NCBI GenBank assembly: GCA_951640165.1
Contig: OX621241.1
Coordinates: 13,211,001-13,275,000 of the forward strand
Direction of reading: 5' to 3'
Origin: Pseudoips prasinana
Taxonomy: Eukaryota > Arthropoda > Insecta > Lepidoptera > Nolidae
Length of the DNA stretch: 64,000 nt
Positions 1 through 11,380 of this stretch are shown one piece after another; the first letter of the stretch is position 1, and each line of letters begins with the position of its first letter. The notes beneath the pieces were generated by a model that made no database searches, was not told where the DNA came from, and was given only the letters and a program-made list of their open reading frames with translations. The translations under genes and the position numbers were made by a program.

Positions 1-464
1 GATACCAAATTACTAGACATTTACGAATTACCATGAGCGTTGAAGCTATTAATAACGTTTATCTTAATCGAGTTATGAATGCCGTCTCGTTCATTATAGT
101 ATTTTCAGGTGGTCAAATTTTATACTTTTATGTTATTTAACCTACAGGTATTAGTAAAACACACAAAGCTAAAATAAATTATCTTTAAGGAATTTTCCCC
201 ACATATCAAGGGTGGGGATAATATTGAAATAAAAGTGTGGTAACAATTTTTGGTGTGGTATTTGCCCATTGGAGACAATTTGGACGCCGGAAAATACTAT
301 GGAAGTGTCAACCTATAACTTTAAATCTTTCAACATTTTAAACTTTAAATATATCTGTTTGAAATAAAAAAAAAAAAAAAAAAAAAACATTAAACAACTA
401 CCAAAATGATTGGCTCATAAGGACGAAGAAGCCAGAGCCGAAAACATTATTTAAAAAAACCAAA
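1..464. other. Non-coding AT-rich stretch
   Basis: No coding region is supported here. The stretch is AT-rich and includes an A-rich run near 367-388. Nothing resembling a transposon end or RNA gene was recognised. Confidence 0.5.
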
Positions 465-735
465 ATGAAAGAGTTTTGGCGCTATCGCGGAAAAAGACGC
501 ATTGAAACATTGTTTCACCATCTAAAACTGGTGTAAATTCGAGTAAATATTGTGATTTTTAGACATAAAGTTTTCGGCAACATACAAAAGTGGAGGAAAG
601 TGCCATATTGCCGCGAATTGTGATTTTCCGTGTTGATATGAAAACTCTATAGACAGACGCTATATAGACTCTAGTAAAGAACAGAAGATTTTGACTGTGA
701 CTATTGACAAAATACGACCGAAAACGAATCATTAT
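465..735 (-). repeat. Dispersed repeat, second copy near 47.3-47.65 kb
   Basis: Read on the minus strand, this block matches 47340-47650 read on the plus strand. Shared landmarks are ACACGGAAAATCACAATT, the stretch CACTTTCCTCCACTT, and GGCGCCAAAACTC or its variant GCGCCAAAACTC. Both copies carry a TCACAGTCAA stretch at one end. It has no reading frame. The class is unknown; a non-autonomous transposon is the likeliest explanation. Confidence 0.6.
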
Positions 736-1177
736 TTATTTCAACTGAAGGATTTCCATCCATGGTCTTAACATAATAATAATAATAATCTTTATTTATC
801 CAAAAAAAAAAAAACATACAGAGTTTGAAATAACTTAACTTAATATTTGGTTTGGAAATACATAATATTTTATGTTGCAAAATCTGTACAATAATAATAA
901 TACTCTACCTCTTAAACTAGGGTATACCTGTATTATAAGAGGTAGTTTGCGGTCAATTATCAACAACTAACTTATATTTAAAACTTATATCTAAAGTGGA
1001 CAGTGTCATTCTACTGTATGGTATACAGGAGTAGAATTGATGCTGTGTGTTTGCGTGTGTATGGTGTGTGTAGGTGTAAATGTATGTGTGTGTGTCTGTC
1101 TGTGAGTGTTTTATACAAGATAGGTGAGTAAAGACTCCGTGTAAGAGTAATCCTTAAGGAGCAGCCATTCTGTTACT

Positions 1178-4069
1178 TTAGATTAGATAGATAGATAGAT
1201 GTGAGTTAAGATTTATAATGTTGAGGTGATTGTTAATTTTTTTATAGATATGAGCACTTAGTATATAATATTGATGTTTGGCGAAGGAAGTCTTGTGTTG
1301 TGTATTTGGTGGAACGTACGTGCGTTTGTTTGTAATTGTAAGAGGTGGAAGGCCTGTGTGTTTTCTAAGGATGGATTTAAGCACATAAAGCTGACGAACC
1401 GTAAGTACTTTACAGTCAGAGAACAGTTCAATTGTTGGATACCGGTAGGGCTTTTTCGTCATGACTTTAAGTATAGCTCGCTGTGCTCTCTCCACCCTCA
1501 GAAATCTAGTCTTGGCGGCACCGCCCCACGTAGCTATGCAATAACCAATCACTGATTGGCATAGTGCAAGGTACACCATCTTAAGAATTTTTAGGTCGGC
1601 GGATACTCTAAGAGACTTAAATACATGTATAAGACGTAACATTCTGGTGGTGACGGCGTCAATTTGTTGGTCCCATCTTAGTCCGTCGTCTATGTGTACT
1701 CCGAGGTATTTAACGCTTTCGGATCTAGTAAGCGGAGAACAGGTGCAGAAAGTCGACGAGTTTGTGCAGGAATGGGGAGTTATACTAAAAGATGGAAGTG
1801 GTTTAGCGTTACGTCGTATAGCAAAGGGGATATAAGTAGTTTTTTGAAGGTTTAATGTAAGAAGGTTCGAGTTTAACCACATCATAACTTTAGCCAAGGC
1901 CATCTCCGCATTTGCTTTAACAGTGTCCCAGGTGTTTCCGTCTATCAGTATTGCAGTGTCATCTGCGTAAGCGTAAATTCTACCATTTGGTAGACTCAGC
2001 CTGCAGAGATCATTTACGTAGATCTGAAATAGAGTTGGGGATAGGATCCCTCCCTGGGGAACACCATAAGATACCAGGAACTCATCACTTAGGTGAGTAT
2101 CAATTTTAATGCATTGCTTACGGTTTTTTAGGTAATCCTTATATATTTCTAAGGGCATTCCACGCACACCGACACTTTCCAGCTTCATGATAAGTTTGGG
2201 AACAGAGACCGTGTCAAAAGCCTTCGAAAGGTCGAGGAATATACCTAGGCATTTCGATTTTTTATCTAGATTTGAGGCCACCTGTTGCGTGAAGTCCAGT
2301 ACTGCATCATCTGTAGATAGACTTGTTCGAAAGCCGTATTGGTTGTTAGCAATGAGTTGGTGCTTGTCGAGAAATTTCCGTAGAGTGTTATTTAGGATTT
2401 TTTCGAGGACTTTAGAGAGCGCAGGTAGGACCGATATCGGTCTGTAGTTATTGACACAATCTCTGTTCCCTCCCTTGTATATTGGATGGACCACAGCTTT
2501 TTTAAAGGCCTCCGGAAAGACACCCTCTTGTAGGCAACGATTAAATAGGTAGGTAATTGGTGGAACCAGTACATGTCGACAGCTTTTCAATACACGCGAT
2601 GATATACCGTCCCAGCCGACTGCACAGTCAGAACGTAGTTGTAAGATTAGGGAATCAACATCAGCTTCGTCTACTTCCAGGATGGTAAGAGAGTTCACAG
2701 GTGAGTATCGGGTGTCCGTAGGTGAGAGTGACGGATGGCCACCATCCGGTGATGATTCAGTGTCATTCGTTATTTTTGAAGACAAATTTTTGCCAATGTT
2801 GGCAAAAAATTGGCCTGCCTCATTTATCGCCGATTTTGGGTTGTCTCGAATTGTGAGTAGCTGCACTGGGCTAAGGTTTGATTTATGGGTATTGGTTATT
2901 TGTTTGATTGTTCTCCATAGGGCTTTGGGATTATTTTTGGCTTTTTCAAGCTGGCCGGTTTCATAAGACTTTTTTAGTTTCCTGAGTAAGTTATTGCAAA
3001 AATTACGATATCGTGAGTATGTAGTTTTAAGAATAATATTATCTGGTGATTTTTTTGATTTTATGTGCATTTTGTCTCTATTATTTATACATTTTAAAAG
3101 ACCAGGGGTGATCCAGGGTTTAATTGTTATCTTTCGTCTAGAGATTTTAACTTGTTTTGAATTATTCGATATTACTGATTTAATAATACTGATGAATTTA
3201 TTCATTGCCTCATTTAAGTTCTCGATCTCATATATTGTCGCAAAATCCACAGATTCCAGCTCCTCCATTATTGCTTTGTGGTTTAGGGTGGTAGTTGCAT
3301 ATAATTTGTGGGAGGGATTAGCATTTTTCAAATTTAACAGTAGTGGTTTGTGGTCCGTTACGTGTGCTTCCAAAACGAGTGTAGTTGTAGTTAGATAAGA
3401 TTTTAAAAATATATGATCCAAACAGTTCTCATCTCGAGTGGGGAAGAGGTGTGTTGGGATAAGACCATGAGATGCGTTCAGCGTAAGATAGTCCAAGGTC
3501 CTTTCATTCATTTTATTTTGTTTTATGTCTATGTTTAGGTCACCTACAAGCGCTATATTAGGGAATTTAGATTTAACATTGTCGTAAACATTTATCAGAC
3601 TACTTGTGAAATTGTCAAAATTCTCTCTAGAGTTTAATGAGGGTGAACGATAAATCGCTACCACCGATAGTCTTTTGTCTAGGTGACACACTAAGCAGTT
3701 TCCACCCTCAAAGACTGGCTCCGATACTGAAGTTTGCAAACTTGATTTTGTATAAATAATTATTCCGTCATTTTGGTTACAGTTTCTATATGTGAAATGG
3801 GACTCAAAACCGTCCAAAAACGGCACACTGTTGATTTTGCTGAGCCAGCACTCGGTTAGGACAATAATATCAATATCCACTTTTAACCGATTCAACAGTA
3901 CTTGTAGGTGTGGAAAATTTTTGTTTACACTACGGATGTTTATATGCAAAAGATTTATATTATTCCCAGATGAATCTATATAGTTTAGACATTCTTCTGG
4001 ACTGCAGACAAAGGATTTTCCCTGGGTTATTTGATCCAGGTCATTATTGACGTTAATTAAGTTAGCCAT
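1178..4069 (-). CDS. ORF2: endonuclease-reverse transcriptase of CR1-like LINE A
   Basis: A 963-residue ORF2 polyprotein with an ATG start (MANLINVNN) and no internal stop. Residues about 35-245 are an APE-type endonuclease, which nicks the target DNA. Visible motifs are NIRSV (44-48), LTECWL with the metal-binding Glu73, GDLNID (176-181) and the C-terminal TDH (238-240). The reverse transcriptase spans about 470-800: FLDLSKAFD with catalytic Asp613, YGVPQGGILSP (668-678) and YADD (701-704). The remaining 150 or so residues form the usual C-terminal thumb/linker region. All key catalytic residues are present and the length fits the family, so the protein may be functional. ORF1 lies 298 bases upstream on the same strand. 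Confidence 0.9.
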   Translation of the reverse strand: MANLINVNNDLDQITQGKSFVCSPEECLNYIDSSGNNINLLHINIRSVNKNFPHLQVLLNRLKVDIDIIVLTECWLSKINSVPFLDGFESHFTYRNCNQNDGIIIYTKSSLQTSVSEPVFEGGNCLVCHLDKRLSVVAIYRSPSLNSRENFDNFTSSLINVYDNVKSKFPNIALVGDLNIDIKQNKMNERTLDYLTLNASHGLIPTHLFPTRDENCLDHIFLKSYLTTTTLVLEAHVTDHKPLLLNLKNANPSHKLYATTTLNHKAIMEELESVDFATIYEIENLNEAMNKFISIIKSVISNNSKQVKISRRKITIKPWITPGLLKCINNRDKMHIKSKKSPDNIILKTTYSRYRNFCNNLLRKLKKSYETGQLEKAKNNPKALWRTIKQITNTHKSNLSPVQLLTIRDNPKSAINEAGQFFANIGKNLSSKITNDTESSPDGGHPSLSPTDTRYSPVNSLTILEVDEADVDSLILQLRSDCAVGWDGISSRVLKSCRHVLVPPITYLFNRCLQEGVFPEAFKKAVVHPIYKGGNRDCVNNYRPISVLPALSKVLEKILNNTLRKFLDKHQLIANNQYGFRTSLSTDDAVLDFTQQVASNLDKKSKCLGIFLDLSKAFDTVSVPKLIMKLESVGVRGMPLEIYKDYLKNRKQCIKIDTHLSDEFLVSYGVPQGGILSPTLFQIYVNDLCRLSLPNGRIYAYADDTAILIDGNTWDTVKANAEMALAKVMMWLNSNLLTLNLQKTTYIPFAIRRNAKPLPSFSITPHSCTNSSTFCTCSPLTRSESVKYLGVHIDDGLRWDQQIDAVTTRMLRLIHVFKSLRVSADLKILKMVYLALCQSVIGYCIATWGGAAKTRFLRVERAQRAILKVMTKKPYRYPTIELFSDCKVLTVRQLYVLKSILRKHTGLPPLTITNKRTYVPPNTQHKTSFAKHQYYILSAHIYKKINNHLNIINLNSHLSIYLI

Positions 4070-4367
4070 TTTGGGAAGAAAATAACATCAATAAAAATAG
4101 TTTGCAGAAACCGGTATAGAGTCCGGGGGATACAAGAGTCCCGATGGGTTTTAAATAATAAAATATTAGGATTTGAGCCTTTACGTGGTTGAATCTGTAT
4201 GTGTGAGGAAATATAAGAGTGTGTGAAATGTTATTGTGGACAGTGTTTTGCTGTGTGGTGTAGTTTTTATGGAAAAGATATGTGTGTTGAATTAAGTAGA
4301 TAACTAATTGTAAAAAAATTAACGCATATTCTTGTTTACGTGACATAAATATCATGTATTTTTGTAG

Positions 4368-5363
4368 TCAGGTATTCAGTTTAGGTATGTTGGCATTGAG
4401 GTCTTGAATACATTTTTCTGAGTTGATCAGAATTTGCTTGTCACCTACTTGCTTTCGGAGGAAAATATTTCCGTTGCTGACCCAGCAGAAGGTATATTGA
4501 TTATCCTTTGCAAATTGTCGCGCCAAGTAGAACAGCTTCTTCGAACTGGCGGGCAGTCGTTCTTCGATATAGACGGCCTGGCGTTTGCCGGGGATACCAA
4601 GTGATTTCGTGTTGAGTTTGTCTTCTTTTGAAGTTTTAGTTTTGTTGTATGATCGGATAGCCATCAGTAGGTTTCGCTTGGTATGTACCGTTGTAAACTC
4701 TGCTACGACAGGGCGTGATGTTTGGCTAGGTTTTCCGGGCTGACGATACACATCACGGATTTCGGTTCGAGATATTGGTGTTCCAACAAACTGGCTTATG
4801 TTACAGATGATATTAGATAATTTGCCTGAAGTTTCATTTTCTAGTTGAGGAATATTTCTTATTTCAACACATGATGGGCGTGTCTTATGCTGCAAATCTC
4901 TTATTTTGTACTCAAGTGTTTCTATGTAGCTTCTCTGTTCTTTCCTCTCTTTCTTTAAGTCTTCCACCTCTTTTTTCATTTCTTCAAATTTTTCGTTGAA
5001 GTGCTGCATCGACCTTTCGATCTCGGCATTTGTCTTACGAATCTGGGTGTTTGACTTTTGGATATCGGCATTTTGCGCTTTAATCTCAATTACATCCTCC
5101 ATTAATTTTTGTATCAAAGTCGTTTGTGATTCCAGCATCTTAGTCACACGGGTGTCCTGGTCATTTCTCCATAAACTGAGCAGCTCAGTTAGTTCCTGTT
5201 TGTTTAAAGCAGGCGCAATATCTTGAGAATTCTCTTTTCTTGCTCGTTTGCCTCTTTTTGTTACCTGTTCACTCATGTTGATTGCCGCATTTATGTCAGG
5301 TTCAGATTGAGTCAGACATTGGCTTTGCAGTTTTGGCGGTGGAGTGCGCTGAACGCCTGCCAT
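4368..5363 (-). CDS. ORF1: coiled-coil nucleic-acid-binding protein of LINE A
   Basis: A 331-residue ORF1 protein beginning MAGVQRTPPP. Residues about 30-45 are basic, with KRGKRARK resembling a nuclear localisation signal. Residues about 70-160 form a long coiled coil rich in Glu, Lys and Gln, the part that usually trimerises LINE ORF1 proteins. From VEIRNIP (166-172) onward the protein resembles the FP25-like C-terminal domain seen in CR1-type ORF1s (family knowledge). This half ends with the FCW-x-S-N-G motif near 293-299. The expected role is binding element RNA in the ribonucleoprotein used for insertion. It aligns in order with the ORF1 of element B (17517-18410), which supports it as real coding sequence. 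Confidence 0.85.
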   Translation of the reverse strand: MAGVQRTPPPKLQSQCLTQSEPDINAAINMSEQVTKRGKRARKENSQDIAPALNKQELTELLSLWRNDQDTRVTKMLESQTTLIQKLMEDVIEIKAQNADIQKSNTQIRKTNAEIERSMQHFNEKFEEMKKEVEDLKKERKEQRSYIETLEYKIRDLQHKTRPSCVEIRNIPQLENETSGKLSNIICNISQFVGTPISRTEIRDVYRQPGKPSQTSRPVVAEFTTVHTKRNLLMAIRSYNKTKTSKEDKLNTKSLGIPGKRQAVYIEERLPASSKKLFYLARQFAKDNQYTFCWVSNGNIFLRKQVGDKQILINSEKCIQDLNANIPKLNT

Positions 5364-5419
5364 TCCGCAACAAGTATTTACCGTGGATGTAATTTGGAGT
5401 TATTTACGAAATCTGCTAA

Positions 5420-5480
5420 ACTATTAGTCGGGTCGCCCCACACTGCGAGGTCGTAGGTTCAAATCTCACCGATCGGTTTT
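5420..5480 (+). repeat. tRNA-like fragment (SINE remnant)
   Basis: The stretch contains GGTTCAAATCTC, a good RNA polymerase III B box, followed by CACCGATCGG and a T14 run. No matching A box lies at the proper distance upstream. It is more likely the truncated head of a tRNA-derived SINE than a working tRNA gene. It sits beside the 5' end of LINE A in the opposite orientation. Confidence 0.4.
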
Positions 5481-6177
5481 TTTTTTTTTTTCTCAAGGAT
5501 CGCTCAATGGGCTTGAAATCTGTTCATCTAATTAGGATGTATGCGCTGTTTATTATTATCATCAAACATCCCCAAAAAGAGAAACGTGTAGTAAGTTCGG
5601 ATTCGAACACTGTTCAGTCAGTTTATTAAAGCATACGTCGAAGGTGTTACAACTGTGCCAATGAGGCGATTACGTAGCTAAGCGAAATAGTGATTCAGTT
5701 CATACAAATAAAAGTTCGTTTGGAATAGTGGTTAAAGCTCACTTTTGTAGTACACAATAACCATTTATGTAGGTAGATATTGTTTCACACTGTTATTAAC
5801 ACAAATTGTTAATGTTAGTTTTCGTTTTTATCACTTATTCGTGTATTTATTCACTGTTTTTGTTTTGTTTTATTGGCACTTATTAATGTTATTGTTGTTG
5901 TTGTTAATGTTACTTATTATTTAAAACACTTTCACGTATTTTAGTACCATGTCCACAAACTGTTTGTTTTCTGATATTTTTACAGGATATCTATAGGTTT
6001 GGATTAAGATAACACTTGTGCTACTAGAACTGATGTTACTACGTATTTTTATTACTGATTTGGGCTTAGGTATAAAGGTTAAGTATTTTTAAACAATTAT
6101 TGTCACTGAGACTAATGTTCACGTTAGCGCGCTACCCGCTAATAATAAACATAAAAATAAACTAAAACAAAACACTC
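5481..6177. other. Non-coding AT-rich stretch
   Basis: No reading frame of note. There is a TTGTTGTTGTTG run near 5891-5905. No recognised repeat family. Confidence 0.4.
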
Positions 6178-6264
6178 TTTGTCCTGGATTGGAATCGTAT
6201 CCACGACCTGCGGCGCGGCGTGAGAGACAAGTATCTACCAATCACGATAACCAGCCCGTCAATA
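6178..6264 (-). repeat. SINE family S2, head fragment
   Basis: On the minus strand this resembles the tRNA-like head of the S2 SINE at 11490-11770: a GGCG-x-GGTTGG-like A box region, CAAGTATTTGCTT-like spacing, and a degraded B box ending at TCCAGGACA. It is truncated after the head. Confidence 0.5.
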
Positions 6265-6329
6265 AATACTCTCTATCTGAACATAAACTAAAAAAACGTA
6301 TAATAACATAACTTACCTAACCTAACAAA

Positions 6330-6496
6330 ATTGTGTGACTATCAGTTTGTGAGTGTGTATGTTTGTTACTTTATCATACCTAAACGGCTCGAGCGATTCT
6401 AATAAAATTTGGTATGGAGTTAGCTGACACCCTGGATTAACACATAGGCTGTAATTTATATAGTTTAACGCGGGTATAACCGCGGGGCACAGCTTG
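6330..6496 (+). mobile_element. Helitron-like non-autonomous copy (degenerate 3' end)
   Basis: The body GGTATGGAGTTAGCTGACAC is shared with the copies at 11118-11238 and 35469-35653. The 3' part holds a GC hairpin (CGCGGG-loop-CCGCGG) followed by CACAGCTTG, where the other copies end CAGCTAG. The final CTAG is therefore mutated. The 5' end is not clear. Confidence 0.55.
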
Positions 6497-7365
6497 TTTG
6501 AGAATACAACTCAACACAATCTTAGTATGGTAACATTGCTCAGAAAGAACCTAACTTTAAGACCTAATAATAATTGCCGTTGAATAAGCCACCACTGTTT
6601 TTAAGTTCTATCCAACAGCAAATAAAAAGGTCACGGGGTTGAGCCAAGACACCATTTGTCATAACTGAAAAATCCAAAGCAATAACACGGATTTAGAAAT
6701 CCTTTTATTAACCCTTATCCTACTCCTCTCCGGTAGTATCGAACTACATGCAAGAATGAAATGATATGTCCCATGTAAGTCACTAATCCTCGTCTAATTC
6801 GCATTTAAAATTAATATAACAGCCTGGTGGCAAAATTGTTTAGAAACATTTTATCCCAAACTGTTTATTTCATTAAATCCAAACAAATGTTGTGGGTTCC
6901 ATATAAACATACCTGCCGTTGTTAGAATAATCAACTGTATACTGAGTAGATAAATACAATTTATATTTTCCCCGAATACCGATGAAATAGTCTAATGAAT
7001 AATAAAATGTGTATATCCGTAACTGAAACGTAGCCCACGTTTCAATGAAGCTAACAAGTGCGTTCCGCTTCTTTGCTCGTCAAAGTGCCGCAAATTAAAA
7101 ACCCGAGGGGCTCAAATATGTATGAGAGTCATTAAACCGTTTGACGGTGATTTTCCGTTGGTACTCCAACAGATTAAGACTGCGAACCTTTTTTGGCCGT
7201 TCATAAATTCTCGTAGCCGCACCATTTAGCTGTGTGGATAAACCAAAGTTATCCGTGTATCGCTGTATATGCTCAATCCTCTGTGGTAATCCTAGCATTG
7301 GACTCATTATTTGTACAACATTATAAAACGACACGTGAATACGGCTAATATTTGTGTATTATTTT
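6497..7365. other. No gene seen
   Basis: AT-rich sequence. Short open frames occur (for example 7095-7334 minus), but none has a recognisable domain or family signature. Confidence 0.4.
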
Positions 7366-7500
7366 AAGTGGCGGAGCACGTAGTTCGTAGAACTGATGGC
7401 CGCTGGGGTAGAAAGTTTCTCGACTGGCGACTTGCAGGTTGCGGAAGACCGGCAAATGTGGTCTTTGAGGGAAGCCTTTATGGCGATGATGATGATTATT
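7366..7500 (+). pseudogene. RTE-like LINE 3' end fragment
   Basis: The frame beginning at 7368 reads EHVVRRTDGRWGRKFLDWR, which resembles the conserved C-terminal tail of lepidopteran RTE-type ORF2 proteins (VxRxxDGRWxxKVLxW, from memory of the family). The piece ends in a GATGATGATGATT run like an RTE microsatellite tail. It is a 5'-truncated dead copy of about 135 bases. Confidence 0.55.
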
Positions 7501-7604
7501 TTAGTGTCAATGGAGAATTGGAGACTATTCACCTAAGCAGGACATATTATAGTACACAAACCAAATATAGGTGCACTCTCTATCCCATCAGTCAGCTAAA
7601 GAAG

Positions 7605-7662
7605 CGATAAAATTTTATAAATAAGGCACAGGTATTCCTGTGCCTTATTTATAAAATTATCG
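7605..7662. repeat. Hairpin, 26-28-bp arms, 4-base loop
   Basis: CGATAAAATTTTATAAATAA and the following GGCACAGG are mirrored, after the loop TATT, by CCTGTGCCTTATTTAT and its continuation. One arm carries two extra A residues. There is no poly-T tract or gene beside it, so it is not a terminator. It may be the core of a small fold-back element. Confidence 0.8.
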
Positions 7663-9275
7663 TCACCGCCAATTTCCAATATCCTACCTGATATTGAGAG
7701 TATTCCATGACTAAATAATCCCAATAAGAAATTTGGCCTTACTAGGCCTACTAAATAATGAAGTTCTGAGTACAAATTACTATTTACATATATATACTAT
7801 TACATATGGCTTAATGCCTTACATAACTATAATGTAAGTAAGTATAGAATAGTAGAGAAAGCGTGATCTAAAAAACGCCCAACGATTGTTATTATATTTA
7901 CAGATTAGATTTCGAGGGTAAACAATGGATCTATCATATCAGAGAAAACTAGTTTTCTCGAGTTAAGACCAAAAGCTGGTTTCACTGATCTAGGGTCTGT
8001 ACTACACTAACATTTTTGGGCTATAAATGTATAATCTTATAGTGTTAACAAAGACTTTAATCATGTTAATAGAATTTATAGAGAGATGAAAGAAGAAGGG
8101 TTTACTGAATCTTTGCACGTGTGTCGCGGTAGTAAAGCTCTGCCTACTGCCCTATTACCTCGGCGCCCTTGTGTTTCTATTTGGACTCCCTCATAGGTGA
8201 GATACGTAATAAAATTTTGAGTGTAACAGCATAATTGCCAATGCAAAGCGTACATCTTCAAGTATTATAAATGTAATCATTTATAATACTTATACTCATC
8301 ATTTGCGAATAATGTTATACAACAAAAATTGGAAGGTGTTGTCAATATGATATGTTCTTTCACATGCAACTGTGAACATATCTGTGCCATATTTCTAGAA
8401 AACAAAGTCGATGGATAACACCTACATCATCTAAAAGGGTGTTAGCAAAAGGGACCCTAAATTTCATCTGCCAGTGTTTATCGTTCGTAGCTTAACGCAG
8501 AGCATCTACTCCGGATTAGATATATAGTTGTCCAAATTCTCTTACTTGTTTGTAATTTCCCCCGATATAGTGATCATGACTTTATTAATAAAAAAAATAT
8601 TCGGGGTTCAATAATCCATTGCTAGTTTTTAACGTCACTTCCCACAGGTAGTCTTATTTAACTTATCGGATCGGCTCGAATCTACATTTGACCTACTCTG
8701 TATAAAAGAATATCCGATGTATAAGACAAACTCGTGCCGAATACAAAATCTGTGCTACAGTGGGCTCGTATCTAGATTGGACATAAACCTTATTTTCACG
8801 TGTTGACATTAGATGAAAGCAATACTTCGAAGTAATCTCTTGTACCTATAAAACAGTGATTATGTATTAGTCTAGTATATTTTCTTTATGTTCACCAACA
8901 GAAATATATGAGTGTTATATGTATGTTGGTAAAGACTATAACTGGAAGACATGCAAACACTCACTGCTCAAACAATTTGGAAGTTTATTGAAGCTAAGCA
9001 GTGAACATAAACACATTCAAGGAGCTCTGCTACAACAGCTATTAAACCCTACACTTAAATAATAAATCAATATTAATAATGAATATTAATAGTATTTTTT
9101 TAGGTTACCGTACCTAAAGGGTACTAATGAAACCCCTCTTACTAAGCCTTCACTGTCCGTCCGTCTATCTGCCTATCCATATGTCTGTCCGTCAGCCGAC
9201 CGTATCTCATGAAGCGTAATAAGTAAACAGATGAAATTTTCCCACAATTTGTATTTCTATCGCTGCTTCAACAAT
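7663..9275. other. No gene seen
   Basis: No coding sequence is supported. A short frame at 8076-8261 (minus) has no recognisable similarity. No RNA gene was recognised. Confidence 0.4.
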
Positions 9276-9751
9276 AAAAAAGCGGCCAAGTGCGAGTCGG
9301 ACTCGCCCATGAAGGGTTCCGTAGCAGCGAGTAACAATATAAAAGTTATTGTAGTAGTTGATTGAATGAAAGGAAAATTGCGGTTTATGGCGTATTAAAA
9401 CAACTACTGACTAGATCTCGTTCAAACCAATTTTCGGTGGAAGTTTGCAAAGTAATATATATATCACATTTTTTTTTGTTTTATTACTCTCTTATTTTAG
9501 AAGTTACAGGGGGGGGGGGGGGGACATTTTAACACTTTGTAAGCGCCTCTCACGCAAACTATTCAGTTTATAAAAAAATTATGTTAGGAAACGATCATTT
9601 TTGAAGATCTATCCATAGATACAATATGATAGATTTTATTCTATTTTTGTGTGAAAATCTTAATGCGGTTCACAGAATACATCTACTTACCAAGTTTCAA
9701 CAGTATAGTCCTTATAGTTTCGACAGACAGACAGACATGACGAATATATGA
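9276..9751 (+). repeat. Dispersed repeat family C, copy 1 (3'-truncated)
   Basis: Begins GGCCAAGTGCGAGTCGG and continues with CATGAAGGGTTCCGTAG. The middle has a 16-G run (9508-9523) and ends at the GACAGACAGACAGACATGACG block. The terminal ACGGAACCCT that closes copies 2-4 is missing. Other copies lie at 23384-24297, 27646-28231 and 61254-61788. Confidence 0.75.
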
Positions 9752-11117
9752 CGAACATATAAGAATATGACATGCAAACCTGTTTACGAATAATTGGCCG
9801 GTTTAATTTATTCCATTTATAAAGTTGTTAAAGTCCGTTTTTTCATTCCCGACTATTACCCCAGTCTTACATCTATTCTATTGTTAGGAACGGTCAAGTG
9901 TATAAGATTCAATAAAGGTAATTGTAAATAAGTGCATGAATTCCAAGATACAAATAAAACAATGTTTTATTTAAAAGTCTCATACAAACATTTTTCATTT
10001 GTTTGTTTGATGATTAGGCCTTTTGTATGACCCATGTAGAATTTTTGGTCTATGTCACATTTATAAAGACTTGACGTCCAAACGTCCAACAATTCTTGAG
10101 TCTTTATCCGTTGCAGTGCTTGATCGTAATGGCGCGCAAGCTCAAAATTTCTTCATTCGCTTTCTTACTTACAATTTTAACCATTTACTCGTGCTAACGC
10201 CCGGCCGCGCTCCACCGTAGAGTAGATCAAATCAGGATATAAAGGGGTAGTCCTATTTTAAAGTGGTTTTTTATCGGGCACTTAGTTTAATTGAATTCTT
10301 AATTTCATTCTATGAGCAGCTGAACCGGTTATGTATCCATCTTACAGATTATATTTTCAAGTTTGTTCTCCTGGGTCCATCAATCAAATGGTCAAAAGAA
10401 AAGGCTTATGCATCACAAGTATTATACACTACTATACTATTATATAATTGTTTGTTCCATACGTGATATAGAGAGTACTTATTATTGTGTACGTGCGAGA
10501 CGTACAAAATAAGGTTCTATATCGCGAAGGACTTAACTAACATGCAATTCCCGGAGATAAACACACACAGACTCAATGCAAGTATATATACGTCACATAG
10601 ATAGTTATCTTGTTAGGTGATTTAACCTAAAACACGTGGACACCGGGGTAGTACCGCCACGGCGACGTTAACAACTGCACCAAACGAAAAACAATATTCA
10701 AAAGTGACAACTCTTCTTTAACGGTTAAATTATACCTACGTATACGAACCTTATCCATGCAATTTGTAATACGAACAAGGGATTTACAAAAATGAATGTG
10801 AACAGCCTTGTTTCCCTTAATATAGGGATGGATAACGCTGTGACCCAAATATTCAGATGGGGATTTTCCTCCCTTTATAGAGAGTGTTTCGTAATGAGTG
10901 TTGCAGAGATGAAGGGTGCTGGAAGAGCCTTAATGAACGTGTCAGTGGAAAATCTGATGCATTGCGTGTACTACAAGCTTTATGCTGAGGTTAAAAAATT
11001 GCATACTTAACATTTTTTATTAAAGAACCGTGCTATTTTGATATCTTTGTCAGACGGTTGGAGAATTTAGCATGTGATTTTCTTTTCATATAAAAATTTG
11101 GTTATTTTTATTATTAA
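9752..11117. other. No gene seen
   Basis: Several frames of 65-73 codons are open on either strand, but they have no motifs and no flanking splice-site or repeat context. Nothing else was recognised. Confidence 0.4.
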
Positions 11118-11238
11118 CTAGCTATGCCCCGCGGTTTTACCCGCGTTAAACTTTACAAATTATAGCCTATGTGTTAATCCAGGGTGTCAGCTAACTCCAT
11201 ACCAAATTCAATCTTTCGCCTTTATAATATTAGTGTGA
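11118..11238 (-). mobile_element. Helitron-like non-autonomous copy (121 bp)
   Basis: Minus-strand element with a 3' end of the form CGCGG-loop-CCGCG hairpin, GGGGCATAG, CTAG. The base after CTAG is T and the base before the 5' end (TCACACTAATATTATAA) is A. Insertion between A and T, a 5' TC, a 3' hairpin and a CTRR end are the Helitron hallmarks. It is internally deleted relative to the 35.5-kb copy. Confidence 0.65.
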
Positions 11239-11380
11239 TTCATATGGGCAGGGCATTGTAACCATGCACTAGTCTCAGAGTAGTTCGAGCCACTCAGTAA
11301 GCATCTGGCATGGCTGAGGCGTTACCTGCCAGTTAATCTAACCAGTTCGTAAGTGATCGGTGAAGTTTGATACCTGATCG

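Larger units (their letters stand above)
772..5400 (-). mobile_element. CR1-like non-LTR retrotransposon A, apparently full length
   Basis: A two-ORF non-LTR element on the minus strand. ORF1 (4368-5363) and ORF2 (1178-4069) are both uninterrupted. The 3' UTR covers about 780-1177 and ends with AATAAAG followed by a short ATT repeat (about 776-796), the kind of microsatellite 3' end typical of CR1-like LINEs. The 5' boundary is not sharp; the element may reach about 5.4-5.48 kb. No convincing target-site duplication was found by eye. ORF order, the ORF1 coiled coil and the YADD reverse transcriptase place it in the CR1/Jockey lineage; a closer family name is not claimed. Element B at 17.2-22 kb is a relative from a different family. 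Confidence 0.85.

Noticed and set aside
1271..3983. Plus-strand frames opposite LINE A ORF2
   Set aside because: They are antisense shadows of the intact ORF2, with no domains of their own.
7605..7662. Transcription terminator
   Set aside because: A bacterial-type terminator has no place here; no gene ends upstream and there is no T tract. It is kept as a hairpin only.
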